64,000 nt of DNA from Trabulsiella odontotermitis. Lineage in GTDB: Bacteria; Pseudomonadota; Gammaproteobacteria; Enterobacterales; Enterobacteriaceae. The DNA is taken from contig NZ_CP125781.1 of assembly GCF_030053895.1 (NCBI RefSeq), forward strand, positions 1,488,001 to 1,552,000, in the 5' to 3' direction. Below are positions 51,711 through 61,777 of this stretch, piece after piece; the stretch's first letter is position 1, and each line of letters opens with the position of its first letter. The notes beneath the pieces are model-generated. The model searched no databases and was not told the origin of the DNA. It was given only the letters and a program-made list of their open reading frames with translations. A program made the translations under genes and the position numbers.

Positions 51711-52979
51711 ATGGAAAAACAACGTACTCCTCAGGCTACGTCGCCGCTGGCTGCGTGGCTTTCTTATCTGGAAAATCTGCATTCCAAAACCATCGATCTT
51801 GGCCTTGAGCGCGTCAGCGAGGTTGCCGTGCGGATGAAGGTGCAGAAACCGGCGCCGTTTGTCTTTACCGTGGCCGGAACCAACGGCAAAGGCACCACCT
51901 GCCGTACACTGGAAGCGGTGCTGATGGCAGCAGATTATAAGGTGGGTGTCTACAGTTCGCCGCATCTCGTACGCTATACCGAGCGCGTTCGTGTGCAGGG
52001 CGAAGAGCTGCCGGAAGCGGCGCATACCGCGTCGTTTGCTGAAATTGAAGCGGCTCGCGGCGATATTTCGCTCTCCTATTTTGAATTTGGCACCCTGTCG
52101 GCACTGTGGCTGTTTCAGCAGGCGCAACTGGACGTGGTGATCCTGGAAGTCGGTCTGGGCGGTCGTCTCGATGCCACCAATCTGGTGGATGCAGATGTCG
52201 CCGTGGTCACCAGTATCGCCCTTGATCACACTGACTGGCTGGGGCCGGATCGCGAAAGCATTGGCCGTGAAAAAGCGGGGATTTTCCGCCACGGTAAACC
52301 AGCGATTGTTGGTGAGCCGGATATGCCGTCGACCATTGCCGACGTGGCGCAGGAGAAAGGTGCGCACTTGCTGCGCCGTGACGTCGACTGGCGCTATGCG
52401 GTCAGCGACACTGGCTGGAATTTCAGTGACGCGCAGGGAGAATTGCGCGACCTGCCGTTACCGCAGGTGCCGCAGCCGAATGCGGCGACAGCGCTTGCCG
52501 CGTTGCGCGCCAGCGGGCTTAAGGTCAGCGAACAGGCGATCCGCGCCGGTATTGTGCAGGCTATTCTGCCCGGGCGTTTCCAGATTGTCAGCGAGTCGCC
52601 GCGCCTGATCCTCGACGTGGCGCATAATCCCCATGCGGCGGCGTATCTTGCCGAACGTCTGAAAATGTTACCCAGAGCCGGACGTCTGCTGGCGGTCATT
52701 GGTATGCTTCATGATAAGGATATTGCCGGTACGCTGGAGAATCTTACCGGGATGGTCGATAACTGGTATTGTGCCCCGCTGGAAGGACCACGTGGGGCGA
52801 CAGCGGAACAGCTGCTGGAACATTTGCCTCGCGGCGTAGTCTATGCCAGTGTGGCAGATGCCTGGCATGCCGCAATGGCTGAGGCGAAACCAGAAGATAC
52901 GGTGCTGGTGTGTGGTTCGTTCCACACAGTGGCGCATGTAATGGAAGAGATGGACGCGGGGAGAACCGGTGGCGAGTAA
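51711..52979 (+). CDS. folC: Bifunctional dihydrofolate/folylpolyglutamate synthase
   Basis: ATG 51711 (MEKQRTPQATSPL) gives 422 residues, matching E. coli. It is a Mur-ligase-family ATPase with P-loop TVAGTNGKGTTC (about 49-60), ALDHTDWLG and DVAHNPHAA motifs. It adds glutamate to dihydropteroate and extends the polyglutamate tail of tetrahydrofolate. The stop overlaps the start of dedD by 11 bases. Confidence 0.97.
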   Translation: MEKQRTPQATSPLAAWLSYLENLHSKTIDLGLERVSEVAVRMKVQKPAPFVFTVAGTNGKGTTCRTLEAVLMAADYKVGVYSSPHLVRYTERVRVQGEELPEAAHTASFAEIEAARGDISLSYFEFGTLSALWLFQQAQLDVVILEVGLGGRLDATNLVDADVAVVTSIALDHTDWLGPDRESIGREKAGIFRHGKPAIVGEPDMPSTIADVAQEKGAHLLRRDVDWRYAVSDTGWNFSDAQGELRDLPLPQVPQPNAATALAALRASGLKVSEQAIRAGIVQAILPGRFQIVSESPRLILDVAHNPHAAAYLAERLKMLPRAGRLLAVIGMLHDKDIAGTLENLTGMVDNWYCAPLEGPRGATAEQLLEHLPRGVVYASVADAWHAAMAEAKPEDTVLVCGSFHTVAHVMEEMDAGRTGGE

Positions 52980-53661
52980 GTTTCAGAACCGTCTGGTCGG
53001 GACAATTGTGCTGGTAGCGCTGGGAGTGATCGTACTGCCAGGGCTGCTTGATGGTCAGAAAAAACATTATCAGGATGAGTTTGCGGCGATCCCGCTGGTG
53101 CCGAAACCATGCGACCGGGATGAGCCGGATATGCTGCCTGCCGCCACGCAGGCATTGCCTGCTCAGCCGCCGGAAGGGGCCGCTGAAGAAGTGAGGGCGG
53201 GAGATGCTGCAGCGCCATCGCTGGATCCGTCACGAATGACGGCCAACGGCAATGGCGATATCGACGAGGTACCCGCGCCGGTGACGCCGCCGAAGCCGAA
53301 ACCAGTCGACAAACCGCAGCCTAAACCGACACCCGCTAAACCTGCGGCAACGCCTGTTGAAACGCCGCCGCCAGCGCCCGCTGAAAAACCGACGCCGGAG
53401 GAGAAACCTGCGCCGACCGGTAAAGCGTATGTGGTGCAGTTAGGCGCGCTGAAGAATGCTGATAAAGTCAACGAGATCGTAGGTAAACTACGCGGCGCGG
53501 GTTATCGTGTTTACACGTCGCCTTCCACGCCGGTACAGGGTAAAATCACCCGAATTCTGGTTGGCCCGGACGCCTCGAGAGATAAGCTGAAAGGTTCGCT
53601 TGGCGAGCTGAAACAGCTGTCGGGGCTGAGCGGGGTGGTGATGGGTTACTCGCCGAATTAA
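52969..53661 (+). CDS. dedD: Septal SPOR-domain protein DedD
   Basis: A 230-residue protein (E. coli 220) with one N-terminal membrane span (LVGTIVLVALGVIVLPGLLDG). A long Pro/Ala/Lys-rich linker follows (about residues 95-150, repeated PKP and PAP units), then a C-terminal SPOR domain (AYVVQLGALKNADKVNEIV to the end) that binds denuded septal peptidoglycan. The extra length lies in the linker. The GTG at 52969 overlaps folC. Confidence 0.93.
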   Translation: MASKFQNRLVGTIVLVALGVIVLPGLLDGQKKHYQDEFAAIPLVPKPCDRDEPDMLPAATQALPAQPPEGAAEEVRAGDAAAPSLDPSRMTANGNGDIDEVPAPVTPPKPKPVDKPQPKPTPAKPAATPVETPPPAPAEKPTPEEKPAPTGKAYVVQLGALKNADKVNEIVGKLRGAGYRVYTSPSTPVQGKITRILVGPDASRDKLKGSLGELKQLSGLSGVVMGYSPN

Positions 53662-53742
53662 CCCCGCTCCCCGGTGACGAACCGAATGGCGTTGAACATT
53701 TTTTCAGCGCCATTTTTATTTAAGCGCGGGAAGGAAATCCCT

Positions 53743-53758
53743 ACGCAAACGTTTTCTT
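53743..53758. promoter_or_regulatory. PurR operator of cvpA-purF
   Basis: ACGCAAACGTTTTCTT is an exact match to the PurR consensus ACGCAAACGTTTTCnT. It lies 57 bases before the cvpA ATG, as in E. coli where PurR with hypoxanthine or guanine represses cvpA-purF. Confidence 0.95.
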
Positions 53759-53814
53759 TTTCTGTTAGAATGCGCCCCGAACTGGATGACAGGGCGTGAA
53801 ATCGTGGGACACAT

Positions 53815-54303
53815 ATGGTCTGGATTGATTACGCCATTATCGCGGTGATTGGTTTTTCCTGTCTGGTGAGCCTGATCCGCGGCTTTGTTCGTGAAGCGTT
53901 ATCGCTGGTAACCTGGGGTTGTGCTTTCTTTGTTGCCAGCCATTACTACACTTACCTGTCAGTCTGGTTTACGGGCTTTGAAGACGAACTGGTTCGAAAT
54001 GGGATTGCGATCGCGGTGCTGTTCGTCGCGACGCTGATTGTCGGCGCTATCGTGAACTATGTCATCGGAGCGCTGGTGGAAAAAACTGGCCTGTCCGGGA
54101 CCGACAGGGTGCTGGGGATCTGTTTCGGTGCGTTACGTGGCGTACTGATCGTCGCCGCCATTCTGTTCTTCCTCGATACCTTTACCGGTCTGTCCAAAAG
54201 CGAAGACTGGCAGAAGTCGCAGTTGATCCCGCAATTCAGTTTCATCATCAGATGGTTCTTTGACTATCTGCAAAGCTCGTCGAGTTTCTTGCCCAGAGTA
54301 TAA
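53815..54303 (+). CDS. cvpA: Inner-membrane protein CvpA
   Basis: A 162-residue, four-span protein equal in length to E. coli CvpA, which is needed for colicin V production or export. Spans include YAIIAVIGFSCLVSLIRGF and GIAIAVLFVATLIVGAIVNYV. Its biochemical role is unclear. It shares the PurR-controlled transcript with purF, 33 bases downstream. Confidence 0.95.
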   Translation: MVWIDYAIIAVIGFSCLVSLIRGFVREALSLVTWGCAFFVASHYYTYLSVWFTGFEDELVRNGIAIAVLFVATLIVGAIVNYVIGALVEKTGLSGTDRVLGICFGALRGVLIVAAILFFLDTFTGLSKSEDWQKSQLIPQFSFIIRWFFDYLQSSSSFLPRV

Positions 54304-54336
54304 ACTTTGGGCAGTTCTTAACGAGGAAAATGACGT

Positions 54337-55854
<1,518 letters not shown>

Positions 55855-55864
55855 GCCTCCTCAG

Positions 55865-55898
55865 GCGCGTTCTGTTACCTGACAGGACGCGCTTTTCT
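55865..55898 (+). terminator. Terminator after purF
   Basis: GCGCGT-T-CTGT pairs with ACAG-G-ACGCGC around a short loop and is followed by TTTTCTT, 11 bases after the purF stop. Confidence 0.8.
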
Positions 55899-55954
55899 TG
55901 CAACTCCCGTCCGTTTGCGGCATTGTCAGCCTGAAAATGTCGGGAGGACCAGTT

Positions 55955-56524
55955 ATGAAACGACTCATTGTAGGCATCTCAGGCGCCAGCGGCGCAATTT
56001 ATGGCGTGCGCCTGTTGCAGGTGCTGCGTGATGTCTCCGGGGTGGAAACGCATCTCATCATGAGTCAGGCGGCGCGTCAGACGCTGTCGCTCGAAACCGA
56101 CATTACGCTGCGCGAGGTGCAGGCGCTGGCCGATGTGGTGCACGATGCCCGTGATATCGCTGCCTGTATCTCCTCAGGCTCGTTTAAAACGACCGGGATG
56201 GTGATATTGCCCTGTTCAATTAAAACGCTTTCCGGGATTGTTCACAGCTATACCGACGGGCTGCTGACCCGCGCGGCGGATGTGATCCTCAAAGAGCGGC
56301 GTCCACTGGTGTTGTGCGTGCGCGAAACGCCGCTGCATCTTGGGCATCTGCGATTAATGACCCAGGCGGCGGAAATCGGGGCGGTGATCATGCCGCCGGT
56401 GCCGGCGTTTTATCATCGGCCTGAGACGCTGGATGACGTGATTAACCAGACAGTTAACCGGGTGCTTGACCAGTTTGATATTGATTTGCCAGAGGATTTA
56501 TTTATCCGCTGGCAGGGTGCATAA
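55955..56524 (+). CDS. ubiX: Flavin prenyltransferase UbiX
   Basis: ATG 55955, with GGGAGGA upstream, gives 189 residues as in E. coli. FMN-binding GISGASGAIYGVRLLQVL at the N terminus and ILPCSIKTLSGI are recognisable. UbiX prenylates FMN with dimethylallyl phosphate to make the cofactor of UbiD, needed in ubiquinone synthesis. The frame is open 19 codons upstream but without similarity. Confidence 0.97.
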   Translation: MKRLIVGISGASGAIYGVRLLQVLRDVSGVETHLIMSQAARQTLSLETDITLREVQALADVVHDARDIAACISSGSFKTTGMVILPCSIKTLSGIVHSYTDGLLTRAADVILKERRPLVLCVRETPLHLGHLRLMTQAAEIGAVIMPPVPAFYHRPETLDDVINQTVNRVLDQFDIDLPEDLFIRWQGA

Positions 56525-56528
56525 CGAC

Positions 56529-56543
56529 GCACCAAAGTAGTGC
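56529..56543. promoter_or_regulatory. Predicted NtrC binding site upstream of argT
   Basis: GCACC-AAAGT-AGTGC matches the NtrC dyad GCACC-N5-GGTGC at 9 of 10 positions. It lies about 220 bases upstream of the predicted sigma-54 start, a workable enhancer distance. Confidence 0.6.
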
Positions 56544-56730
56544 ATATTCTTTCGCTTCGCCCTGTCCTGGGGCGATTTTGCAACCACGATCAAATCCTCA
56601 ACATTTAATTTGTTTTTTTGCGCTGCGCCGCTGCGGTTTATCTGTCATTGCTGTTATCTTTCCATCTGACGACAACATCGCAACCTTTTATTAACATATT
56701 TAACGTCGATTTCGTAGTACCCGGCGAATA

Positions 56731-56746
56731 TGGCATAAAAGATGCA
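56731..56746 (+). promoter_or_regulatory. Predicted sigma-54 promoter of argT
   Basis: TGGCATAAAAGATGCA carries the invariant GG and GC at the required 12-base offset of -24/-12 promoters. Transcription would start near 56758, about 70 bases before argT. This agrees with known nitrogen control of argT in Salmonella. Confidence 0.75.
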
Positions 56747-56828
56747 AGAATTGTCTGCAACAACAACACACAACACGCAAACGACATAACAAGACACTTA
56801 CTACATCACGACATTTTAAGGGTAATGT

Positions 56829-57611
56829 ATGAAGAAGACGGTTCTGGCTCTCACGTTGTTATCAGGTATCTGCAGCGCATCCAGCGTATTTGCTGCGTTG
56901 CCGCAGACGGTTCGTATTGGCACAGACGCAACTTATGCGCCTTTCTCATCGAAAGACGCGAAAGGGGATTTCGTCGGGTTTGATATCGATTTGGGCAATG
57001 AGATGTGCAAACGCATGCAGGTGAAATGTACCTGGGTGGGCAGCGACTTTGACTCTCTGATCCCTTCGCTGAAAGCGAAAAAGATCGATGCCATCATTTC
57101 TTCGCTCTCCATTACAGAGAAACGTCAGCAGGAAATCGCTTTCTCAGACAAACTCTATGCCGCGGACTCCCGCTTAATTGCCGCGAAAGGGTCGTCGGTG
57201 AAACCGGATCTGGATGTGCTGAAAGGCAAACACGTTGGTGTGCTTCAGGGGTCGACTCAGGAAGCCTATGCCAATGAAAAATGGCGCACAAAAGGCGTTG
57301 ATGTTGTTGCCTATCAGAATCAGGATTTGATTTACTCCGATCTCGCCGCAGGTCGTCTGGATGCCGCCTTCCAGGACGAAGTGGCCGCCAGTGAAGGTTT
57401 CCTCAAACAGCCTGCCGGTAAAGCGTTCGACTTTGCTGGTCCTTCCGTGAAAGACAAAAAATACTTCGGTGACGGCACCGGCGTGGGTCTGCGTAAAGAC
57501 GACGCTGAGCTGAAAGCCGCCTTCGACAAAGCGCTGGGCGATCTGCGAAAAGATGGCACTTACGACAAGATGGCGAAGAAGTATTTTAACTTTAACGTTT
57601 ACGGCGAATAA
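56829..57611 (+). CDS. argT: Lysine/arginine/ornithine-binding periplasmic protein
   Basis: A 260-residue binding protein with signal peptide ending SVFA-A (about 22). The fold is type II: PQTVRIGTDATYAPFSSKD, SLSITEKRQQEIAFSDKLYAADSRLIA and DAAFQDEVAASEGFL. It delivers Lys, Arg and Orn to the shared HisQMP permease. It is a tandem paralogue of hisJ, with long stretches of identity. Preceded by nitrogen-control signals and followed by an intercistronic hairpin. Confidence 0.95.
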   Translation: MKKTVLALTLLSGICSASSVFAALPQTVRIGTDATYAPFSSKDAKGDFVGFDIDLGNEMCKRMQVKCTWVGSDFDSLIPSLKAKKIDAIISSLSITEKRQQEIAFSDKLYAADSRLIAAKGSSVKPDLDVLKGKHVGVLQGSTQEAYANEKWRTKGVDVVAYQNQDLIYSDLAAGRLDAAFQDEVAASEGFLKQPAGKAFDFAGPSVKDKKYFGDGTGVGLRKDDAELKAAFDKALGDLRKDGTYDKMAKKYFNFNVYGE

Positions 57612-57645
57612 GTTGCATACCGCAGACCATCCAGACTAACGGAGT

Positions 57646-57683
57646 GTAATGCATCAAAATGATGACTCGTTTTGGTGCATTAC
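57646..57683 (+). other. Long hairpin after argT
   Basis: GTAATGCATCAAAA pairs with TTTTGGTGCATTAC (one T-G wobble in 14 positions) around a 10-base loop. Little U follows, so it is likely an mRNA 3' stabiliser or weak terminator. The remainder of the 243-base argT-hisJ interval carries no gene; it is where the hisJ promoter should lie. Confidence 0.65.
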
Positions 57684-57854
57684 CCTAATGAATGCTTGAG
57701 ATGCGCGCCTGATATGCTGATTTGAGGCTTATCAGTGCATATTTAAGCATTTGCGATGCAAAAAAGCGTGTCGACTTACCTCAAAAAATGGCACGATAAC
57801 CTGTACCGTACTTTTGCTTAACCCCGTTAGAATGACAGTCTGTTGAGGATAGAT

Positions 57855-58637
57855 ATGAAAAAACTGGCGTTGTCTCTCTCATTAATGCTGGCGCTTTCCA
57901 GCATATCCACCGTTTATGCAGCCATCCCGCAAAAAATTCGTATCGGCACCGATCCCACTTATGCCCCGTTCGAATCGAAAAATGCCCAGGGTGAACTGGT
58001 GGGTTTTGACATCGATCTGGCGAAAGAACTCTGCCAGCGCTTAAAAACACAATGTACCTTCATTGAAAGCCCGCTGGATGCGCTGATCCCCTCTCTGAAA
58101 GCGAAGAAAATCGATGCGATCATGTCGTCGCTGTCGATCACCGAAAAACGTCAACAGGAAATTGCCTTCACCGACAAACTCTATGCGGCGGATTCTCGTC
58201 TGGTGGTGAAGAAGGGCAGCAATATCACGCCTGATCTCGCGACACTGAAAGGCAAACGCGTTGGCGTGCTACAGGGCACCACCCAGGAAACCTACGGCAA
58301 CGAGCACTGGGCGGCGAAAGGGGTCGAAATTGTCTCTTATCAGGGGCAGGACAACATCTACGCTGACCTGACGGCAGGGCGCATCGATGCCGCATTCCAG
58401 GACGAAGTCGCTGCCAGCGAAGGTTTCCTCAAGCAACCGGTGGGAAGTGATTATGAGTTCGGTGGTCCGTCAATCAAGGACCTCAAGCTGTTCGGCGTCG
58501 GCACTGGTATGGGCCTGCGAAAAGAAGATAACGAACTGCGTGAAGCGCTGAACAAAGCGTTTGCTGAAATGCGTGCCGATGGTACCTACGAAAAATTAGC
58601 GAAAAAGTACTTCGATTTTAATGTGTATGGTGACTAA
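57855..58637 (+). CDS. hisJ: Histidine-binding periplasmic protein HisJ
   Basis: ATG 57855 gives 260 residues with a signal peptide to about residue 22 (STVYA-A). The mature protein shows the type II binding fold (PQKIRIGTDPTYAPFESKN, SLSITEKRQQEIAFTDKLYAADSRLVV). It binds histidine, and less well arginine, for HisQMP. Paralogous to argT upstream. Confidence 0.96.
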   Translation: MKKLALSLSLMLALSSISTVYAAIPQKIRIGTDPTYAPFESKNAQGELVGFDIDLAKELCQRLKTQCTFIESPLDALIPSLKAKKIDAIMSSLSITEKRQQEIAFTDKLYAADSRLVVKKGSNITPDLATLKGKRVGVLQGTTQETYGNEHWAAKGVEIVSYQGQDNIYADLTAGRIDAAFQDEVAASEGFLKQPVGSDYEFGGPSIKDLKLFGVGTGMGLRKEDNELREALNKAFAEMRADGTYEKLAKKYFDFNVYGD

Positions 58638-58651
58638 CCAGCACGTATGAG

Positions 58652-58675
58652 CCTTCGCGCCTTCTGGCGCGAAGG
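58652..58675 (+). other. Intercistronic hairpin between hisJ and hisQ
   Basis: CCTTCGCGCC-TTCT-GGCGCGAAGG is a perfect 10-bp stem with no following T run. It lies where Salmonella has a stabilising repeat that keeps hisJ expression above hisQMP, so a similar role is likely. Confidence 0.75.
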
Positions 58676-58699
58676 TGTTACACAGACGGGACAGGCGCA

Positions 58700-59386
58700 A
58701 TGCTGTACGGGTTTTCACAAGTTATTTTTCATGGCGCCATCGTGACGCTGGAACTGGCTATCAGTTCCGTGCTGTTAGCCGTGGTGATCGGGCTTGCCGG
58801 GGCAGGCGCGAAATTGTCGAACAATCGCCCGCTGGCGTTGTTGTTCGAAGCCTATACCACGCTTATTCGCGGGGTACCGGATCTGGTGCTGATGCTGCTG
58901 ATTTTTTATGGTTTGCAGATAGCGCTCAATACCATTACAGACACCTTAGGCTTGTCGCAGTTTGATATCGATCCGATGGTCGCGGGGATCATTACGCTGG
59001 GCTACATCTATGGCGCCTATTTTACCGAAACCTTTCGCGGCGCCTATCTGGCAGTGCCGAAAGGGCATCTGGAAGCGGCAACGGCGTTTGGCTTTACCCG
59101 CCGCCAGACCTTCCGCCGCATTATGTTTCCGGCGATGATGCGCTTCGCCCTGCCGGGCATCGGCAACAACTGGCAGGTCATTCTGAAAGCCACCGCGCTG
59201 GTGTCGCTGCTCGGACTGGAGGACGTGGTTAAAGCCACGCAACTCGCCGGGAAAAGCACCTGGGAGCCGTTCTACTTTGCTGTCGTATGCGGGGTGATTT
59301 ATCTGGTGTTTACCACGGTCTCCAACGGTGTGCTGCTGTTGCTGGAGCGTCGCTATACCGTGGGTGTGAAGAGGGCTGACCTGTGA
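58700..59386 (+). CDS. hisQ: Histidine/LAO ABC permease subunit HisQ
   Basis: A 228-residue permease with about five spans and the EAA loop LEAATAFGFTRRQTFRRIMFP (near 127-147) that contacts HisP. It matches the HisQ family length. It pairs with HisM to form the channel for histidine (HisJ) and Lys/Arg/Orn (ArgT). The stop overlaps the hisM start by 4 bases. Confidence 0.96.
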   Translation: MLYGFSQVIFHGAIVTLELAISSVLLAVVIGLAGAGAKLSNNRPLALLFEAYTTLIRGVPDLVLMLLIFYGLQIALNTITDTLGLSQFDIDPMVAGIITLGYIYGAYFTETFRGAYLAVPKGHLEAATAFGFTRRQTFRRIMFPAMMRFALPGIGNNWQVILKATALVSLLGLEDVVKATQLAGKSTWEPFYFAVVCGVIYLVFTTVSNGVLLLLERRYTVGVKRADL

Positions 59387-60099
59387 TCGAAATTATTCAG
59401 GAATACTGGAAGGCTCTGCTGTGGACCGACGGCTATCGCTTTACCGGGGTGGCTATTACGCTCTGGCTGCTGATTTTATCTGTGGTGATGGGCGGCATGA
59501 TGGCGGTGCTGCTGGCGATTGGACGCGTTTCCAGCAATAAATTTATCAGCATGCCCATCTGGCTTTTCACCTATATTTTTCGTGGTACGCCGCTTTACGT
59601 TCAACTGCTGGTGTTTTACTCGGGGATGTATACGCTGGAAGTGGTGAAGGGCACGGAACTGCTGAACGCGTTTTTCCGCAGCGGCCTGAACTGTACTGTG
59701 CTGGCGCTGACCCTGAATACCTGTGCGTACACCACGGAGATTTTCGCCGGGGCCATCCGCTCAGTGCCGCACGGTGAAATTGAAGCGGCGCGCGCGTACG
59801 GCTTCTCCAGCGGCAAAATGTACCGCTGTATCATTTTGCCGTCGGCGTTACGCATCGCTTTACCGGCCTACAGTAACGAAGTGATCCTGATGCTGCATTC
59901 GACCGCGCTGGCCTTTACCGCGACGGTGCCGGATCTGCTGAAAGTCGCCCGTGATATCAACTCGGCGACCTATCAGCCCTTTACCGCATTCGGGATTGCC
60001 GCCGTACTGTATCTGATCATTTCGTATGTGTTGATCAGCCTGTTCCGCCGTGCGGAAAAGCGCTGGATGCAGCATTTATCACCTTCTTCAACGCATTGA
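59383..60099 (+). CDS. hisM: Histidine/LAO ABC permease subunit HisM
   Basis: A 238-residue partner of HisQ with five spans and EAA loop IEAARAYGFSSGKMYRCIILP (near 132-152). GTG 59383 start, overlapping the hisQ stop. hisP follows after 7 bases. Confidence 0.96.
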   Translation: MIEIIQEYWKALLWTDGYRFTGVAITLWLLILSVVMGGMMAVLLAIGRVSSNKFISMPIWLFTYIFRGTPLYVQLLVFYSGMYTLEVVKGTELLNAFFRSGLNCTVLALTLNTCAYTTEIFAGAIRSVPHGEIEAARAYGFSSGKMYRCIILPSALRIALPAYSNEVILMLHSTALAFTATVPDLLKVARDINSATYQPFTAFGIAAVLYLIISYVLISLFRRAEKRWMQHLSPSSTH

Positions 60100-60106
60100 G
60101 AACATC

Positions 60107-60880
60107 ATGGCTGAGAACAAACTAAACGTCATCGATTTGCATAAGCGCTACGGCGAGCATGAAGTATTGAAAGGTGTCACGCTGAAGGCGAATGCCGGGG
60201 ATGTTATCTCGATCATCGGTTCATCAGGCTCCGGGAAAAGTACTTTCCTGCGCTGCATTAACTTCCTCGAAAAGCCGAGTGAAGGCTCGATTGTAGTGAA
60301 CGGCCAGAATATCGGTCTGGTGCGTGACAAAGACGGTCAACTGAAGGTCGCGGACAAAAACCAGCTCCGTCTGCTGCGTACACGCCTGACGATGGTGTTT
60401 CAGCACTTCAACCTGTGGAATCACATGACTGTGCTGGAAAACGTAATGGAAGCGCCAGTTCAGGTTCTCGGGCTGAGCAAACAGGAAGCCCGCGAGCGGG
60501 CGGAAAAATACCTGGCGAAAGTCGGTATCGACGAGCGTCAGCAGACGAAATACCCGGTACATCTCTCCGGCGGTCAGCAACAACGCGTGTCCATTGCCCG
60601 GGCGCTGGCGATGGAGCCGGAGGTGCTGCTATTTGACGAACCGACGTCTGCGCTTGATCCTGAGCTGGTGGGCGAAGTGTTGCGCATCATGCAGAAACTG
60701 GCCGAAGAAGGGAAAACGATGGTCGTGGTAACGCACGAAATGGGATTTGCCCGCCACGTCTCCTCCCACGTGATTTTCCTGCATCAGGGGAAAATCGAAG
60801 AGGAAGGGCACCCGGACGATCTGTTTGGCAACCCGCAAAGCCCGCGCCTGCAGCAGTTCCTGAAAGGCTCACTGAAATAA
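60107..60880 (+). CDS. hisP: Histidine/LAO ABC transporter ATPase HisP
   Basis: ATG 60107 (MAENKLNVIDLHKRYG) gives 257 residues like E. coli HisP; the open frame upstream runs into hisM. Walker A is GSSGSGKST (about 40-48), the signature LSGGQQQRVSIARAL and Walker B LLFDEPTSALDPE are present, and the switch is VVTHEMGFA. It drives HisQM. Ends with a terminator. Confidence 0.97.
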   Translation: MAENKLNVIDLHKRYGEHEVLKGVTLKANAGDVISIIGSSGSGKSTFLRCINFLEKPSEGSIVVNGQNIGLVRDKDGQLKVADKNQLRLLRTRLTMVFQHFNLWNHMTVLENVMEAPVQVLGLSKQEARERAEKYLAKVGIDERQQTKYPVHLSGGQQQRVSIARALAMEPEVLLFDEPTSALDPELVGEVLRIMQKLAEEGKTMVVVTHEMGFARHVSSHVIFLHQGKIEEEGHPDDLFGNPQSPRLQQFLKGSLK

Positions 60881-60886
60881 CACACG

Positions 60887-60913
60887 ATAGCCCGCAGGTC
60901 GGGCTATTCTTTC
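60887..60913 (+). terminator. Terminator after hisP
   Basis: ATAGCCCG-CAGGT-CGGGCTAT followed by TCTTTCT, 7 bases after the hisP stop. The hairpin overlaps the 3' tail of the converging minus-strand gene ending at 60904. Confidence 0.85.
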
Positions 60914-61464
60914 TGAGTGCGGGAGCGGTTTCGTTCGAGTTGCTTAACGTAATGCAGGATGCTTTGCGCTTCCATTGACGAGCGTAGCTGTAACGCCAGA
61001 TTAAGGCTGTCGAGTACGCGAGCATTCGCTACCAGCGGTGAGTCTTCCGCGATACGGTTTTCGCTTACCAGCCATTCCACCACTTTACGCCAGCTCCAGA
61101 GCGGCGAATTGCCCTTCACGCGCTGTACCGGAGCGGGAAACTGACCGCGACCTCGTGCGCCGTCTTTCAGTAATGCGACAGCCTGACGGGAAAGCCCGGT
61201 TCGTTCAGCGATGTCGCTGAGCCCGACCAGGGTTGAATCCACCGACTCCACACGAGCAGCAATACCCGCCGTTTCAATGTTATGGACAGCAGACAGGATG
61301 GCGCTGCTTAATGTTTCACTTTCGCGATCAAACTCCAGATACACTGAAGTGCCGTAAAAGCACACCAGGGCATCGTCGCAGCCATTCGCGAACAGCGTAT
61401 CTTCCAGCCCTGGCGTGCTGGCGGTCACGCCGGAAAGTGTCAGGGTGAAGTTAAACAATGGCAT
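60904..61464 (-). CDS. DNA-binding antitoxin-like protein
   Basis: A 186-residue protein with two parts. Residues 1-80 form an alpha/beta domain (FNFTLTLSGV, DALVCFYGTSVYLEFDRESE). A HTH region follows near 80-105 (LSDIAERTGLSRQAVALLKDG) and resembles AlpA/MerR-type DNA binding, with a SPLWSWRKVVEWL segment after it. It lies 14 bases downstream of a HicA-like small gene on the same strand, the arrangement of HicAB-type modules where a DNA-binding antitoxin is second. I do not recognise a characterised homologue; the role is inference. It lies between hisP and yfcH, where E. coli K-12 has no gene. Confidence 0.65.
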   Translation of the reverse strand: MPLFNFTLTLSGVTASTPGLEDTLFANGCDDALVCFYGTSVYLEFDRESETLSSAILSAVHNIETAGIAARVESVDSTLVGLSDIAERTGLSRQAVALLKDGARGRGQFPAPVQRVKGNSPLWSWRKVVEWLVSENRIAEDSPLVANARVLDSLNLALQLRSSMEAQSILHYVKQLERNRSRTQKE

Positions 61465-61478
61465 AACGGGTTACTCCT

Positions 61479-61733
61479 TTAAAATGGATAAGCCTGATGA
61501 CCGGTGTACGCCGGAGAGCAACGATCCACCATGCGGATGATTTGCCTGGCATGGTTGACGCAATTTCCCGGTGTAGACCAGACGCTCATCATATGTTCCT
61601 TGTGCTGCGGTATGCCGCAGCGTAGACGTCCAAAACAGTGGGCGCTTTTTCCGCCGGGGTGGAAAACCCAGCCGCGAAAAATCGCATAATCAATTGCCGC
61701 CCGAATATGTTTATCTGGATGTTCCTTCATCAT
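61479..61733 (-). CDS. Small HicA-like protein, putative toxin
   Basis: An 84-residue basic protein (MMKEHPDKHIRAAIDYAI). It has a GW-F-x3-G-x3-H pattern (RGWVFHPGGKSAHCFGRLRC) and an ending SVWSTPGNCVNHARQIIRMV. The glycine-histidine segment followed by a beta strand recalls the double-stranded-RNA-binding-like fold of HicA mRNA interferases, but similarity is weak. It is preceded by a good ribosome site (AGGAA, 7 bases) and a dyad over the -35 region, and followed by a DNA-binding partner. A role as a toxin is a hypothesis. Confidence 0.6.
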   Translation of the reverse strand: MMKEHPDKHIRAAIDYAIFRGWVFHPGGKSAHCFGRLRCGIPQHKEHMMSVWSTPGNCVNHARQIIRMVDRCSPAYTGHQAYPF

Positions 61734-61761
61734 TTTGTTTCCTGCGCAGTGTGAAGTGAGT

Positions 61762-61777
61762 GTTGACGAATGTCAAC
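61762..61777 (-). promoter_or_regulatory. Dyad operator over the -35 of the HicA-like pair
   Basis: GTTGAC-GAAT-GTCAAC is a perfect 6-bp inverted repeat. On the minus strand it contains a consensus TTGACA, with a -10-like CACACT 17 bases downstream, close before the ATG at 61733. A repressor bound here would shut the promoter, as expected for an autoregulated module. A second hairpin, CGCTAAA-GATT-TTTAGCG, lies nearby around 61813. Confidence 0.5.

Noticed and set aside
57789..57805. Sigma-54 promoter for hisJ starting at TGGCACG
   Set aside because: The -24 half is perfect but the position of the -12 GC reads TG, so the element does not meet the minimal rule.
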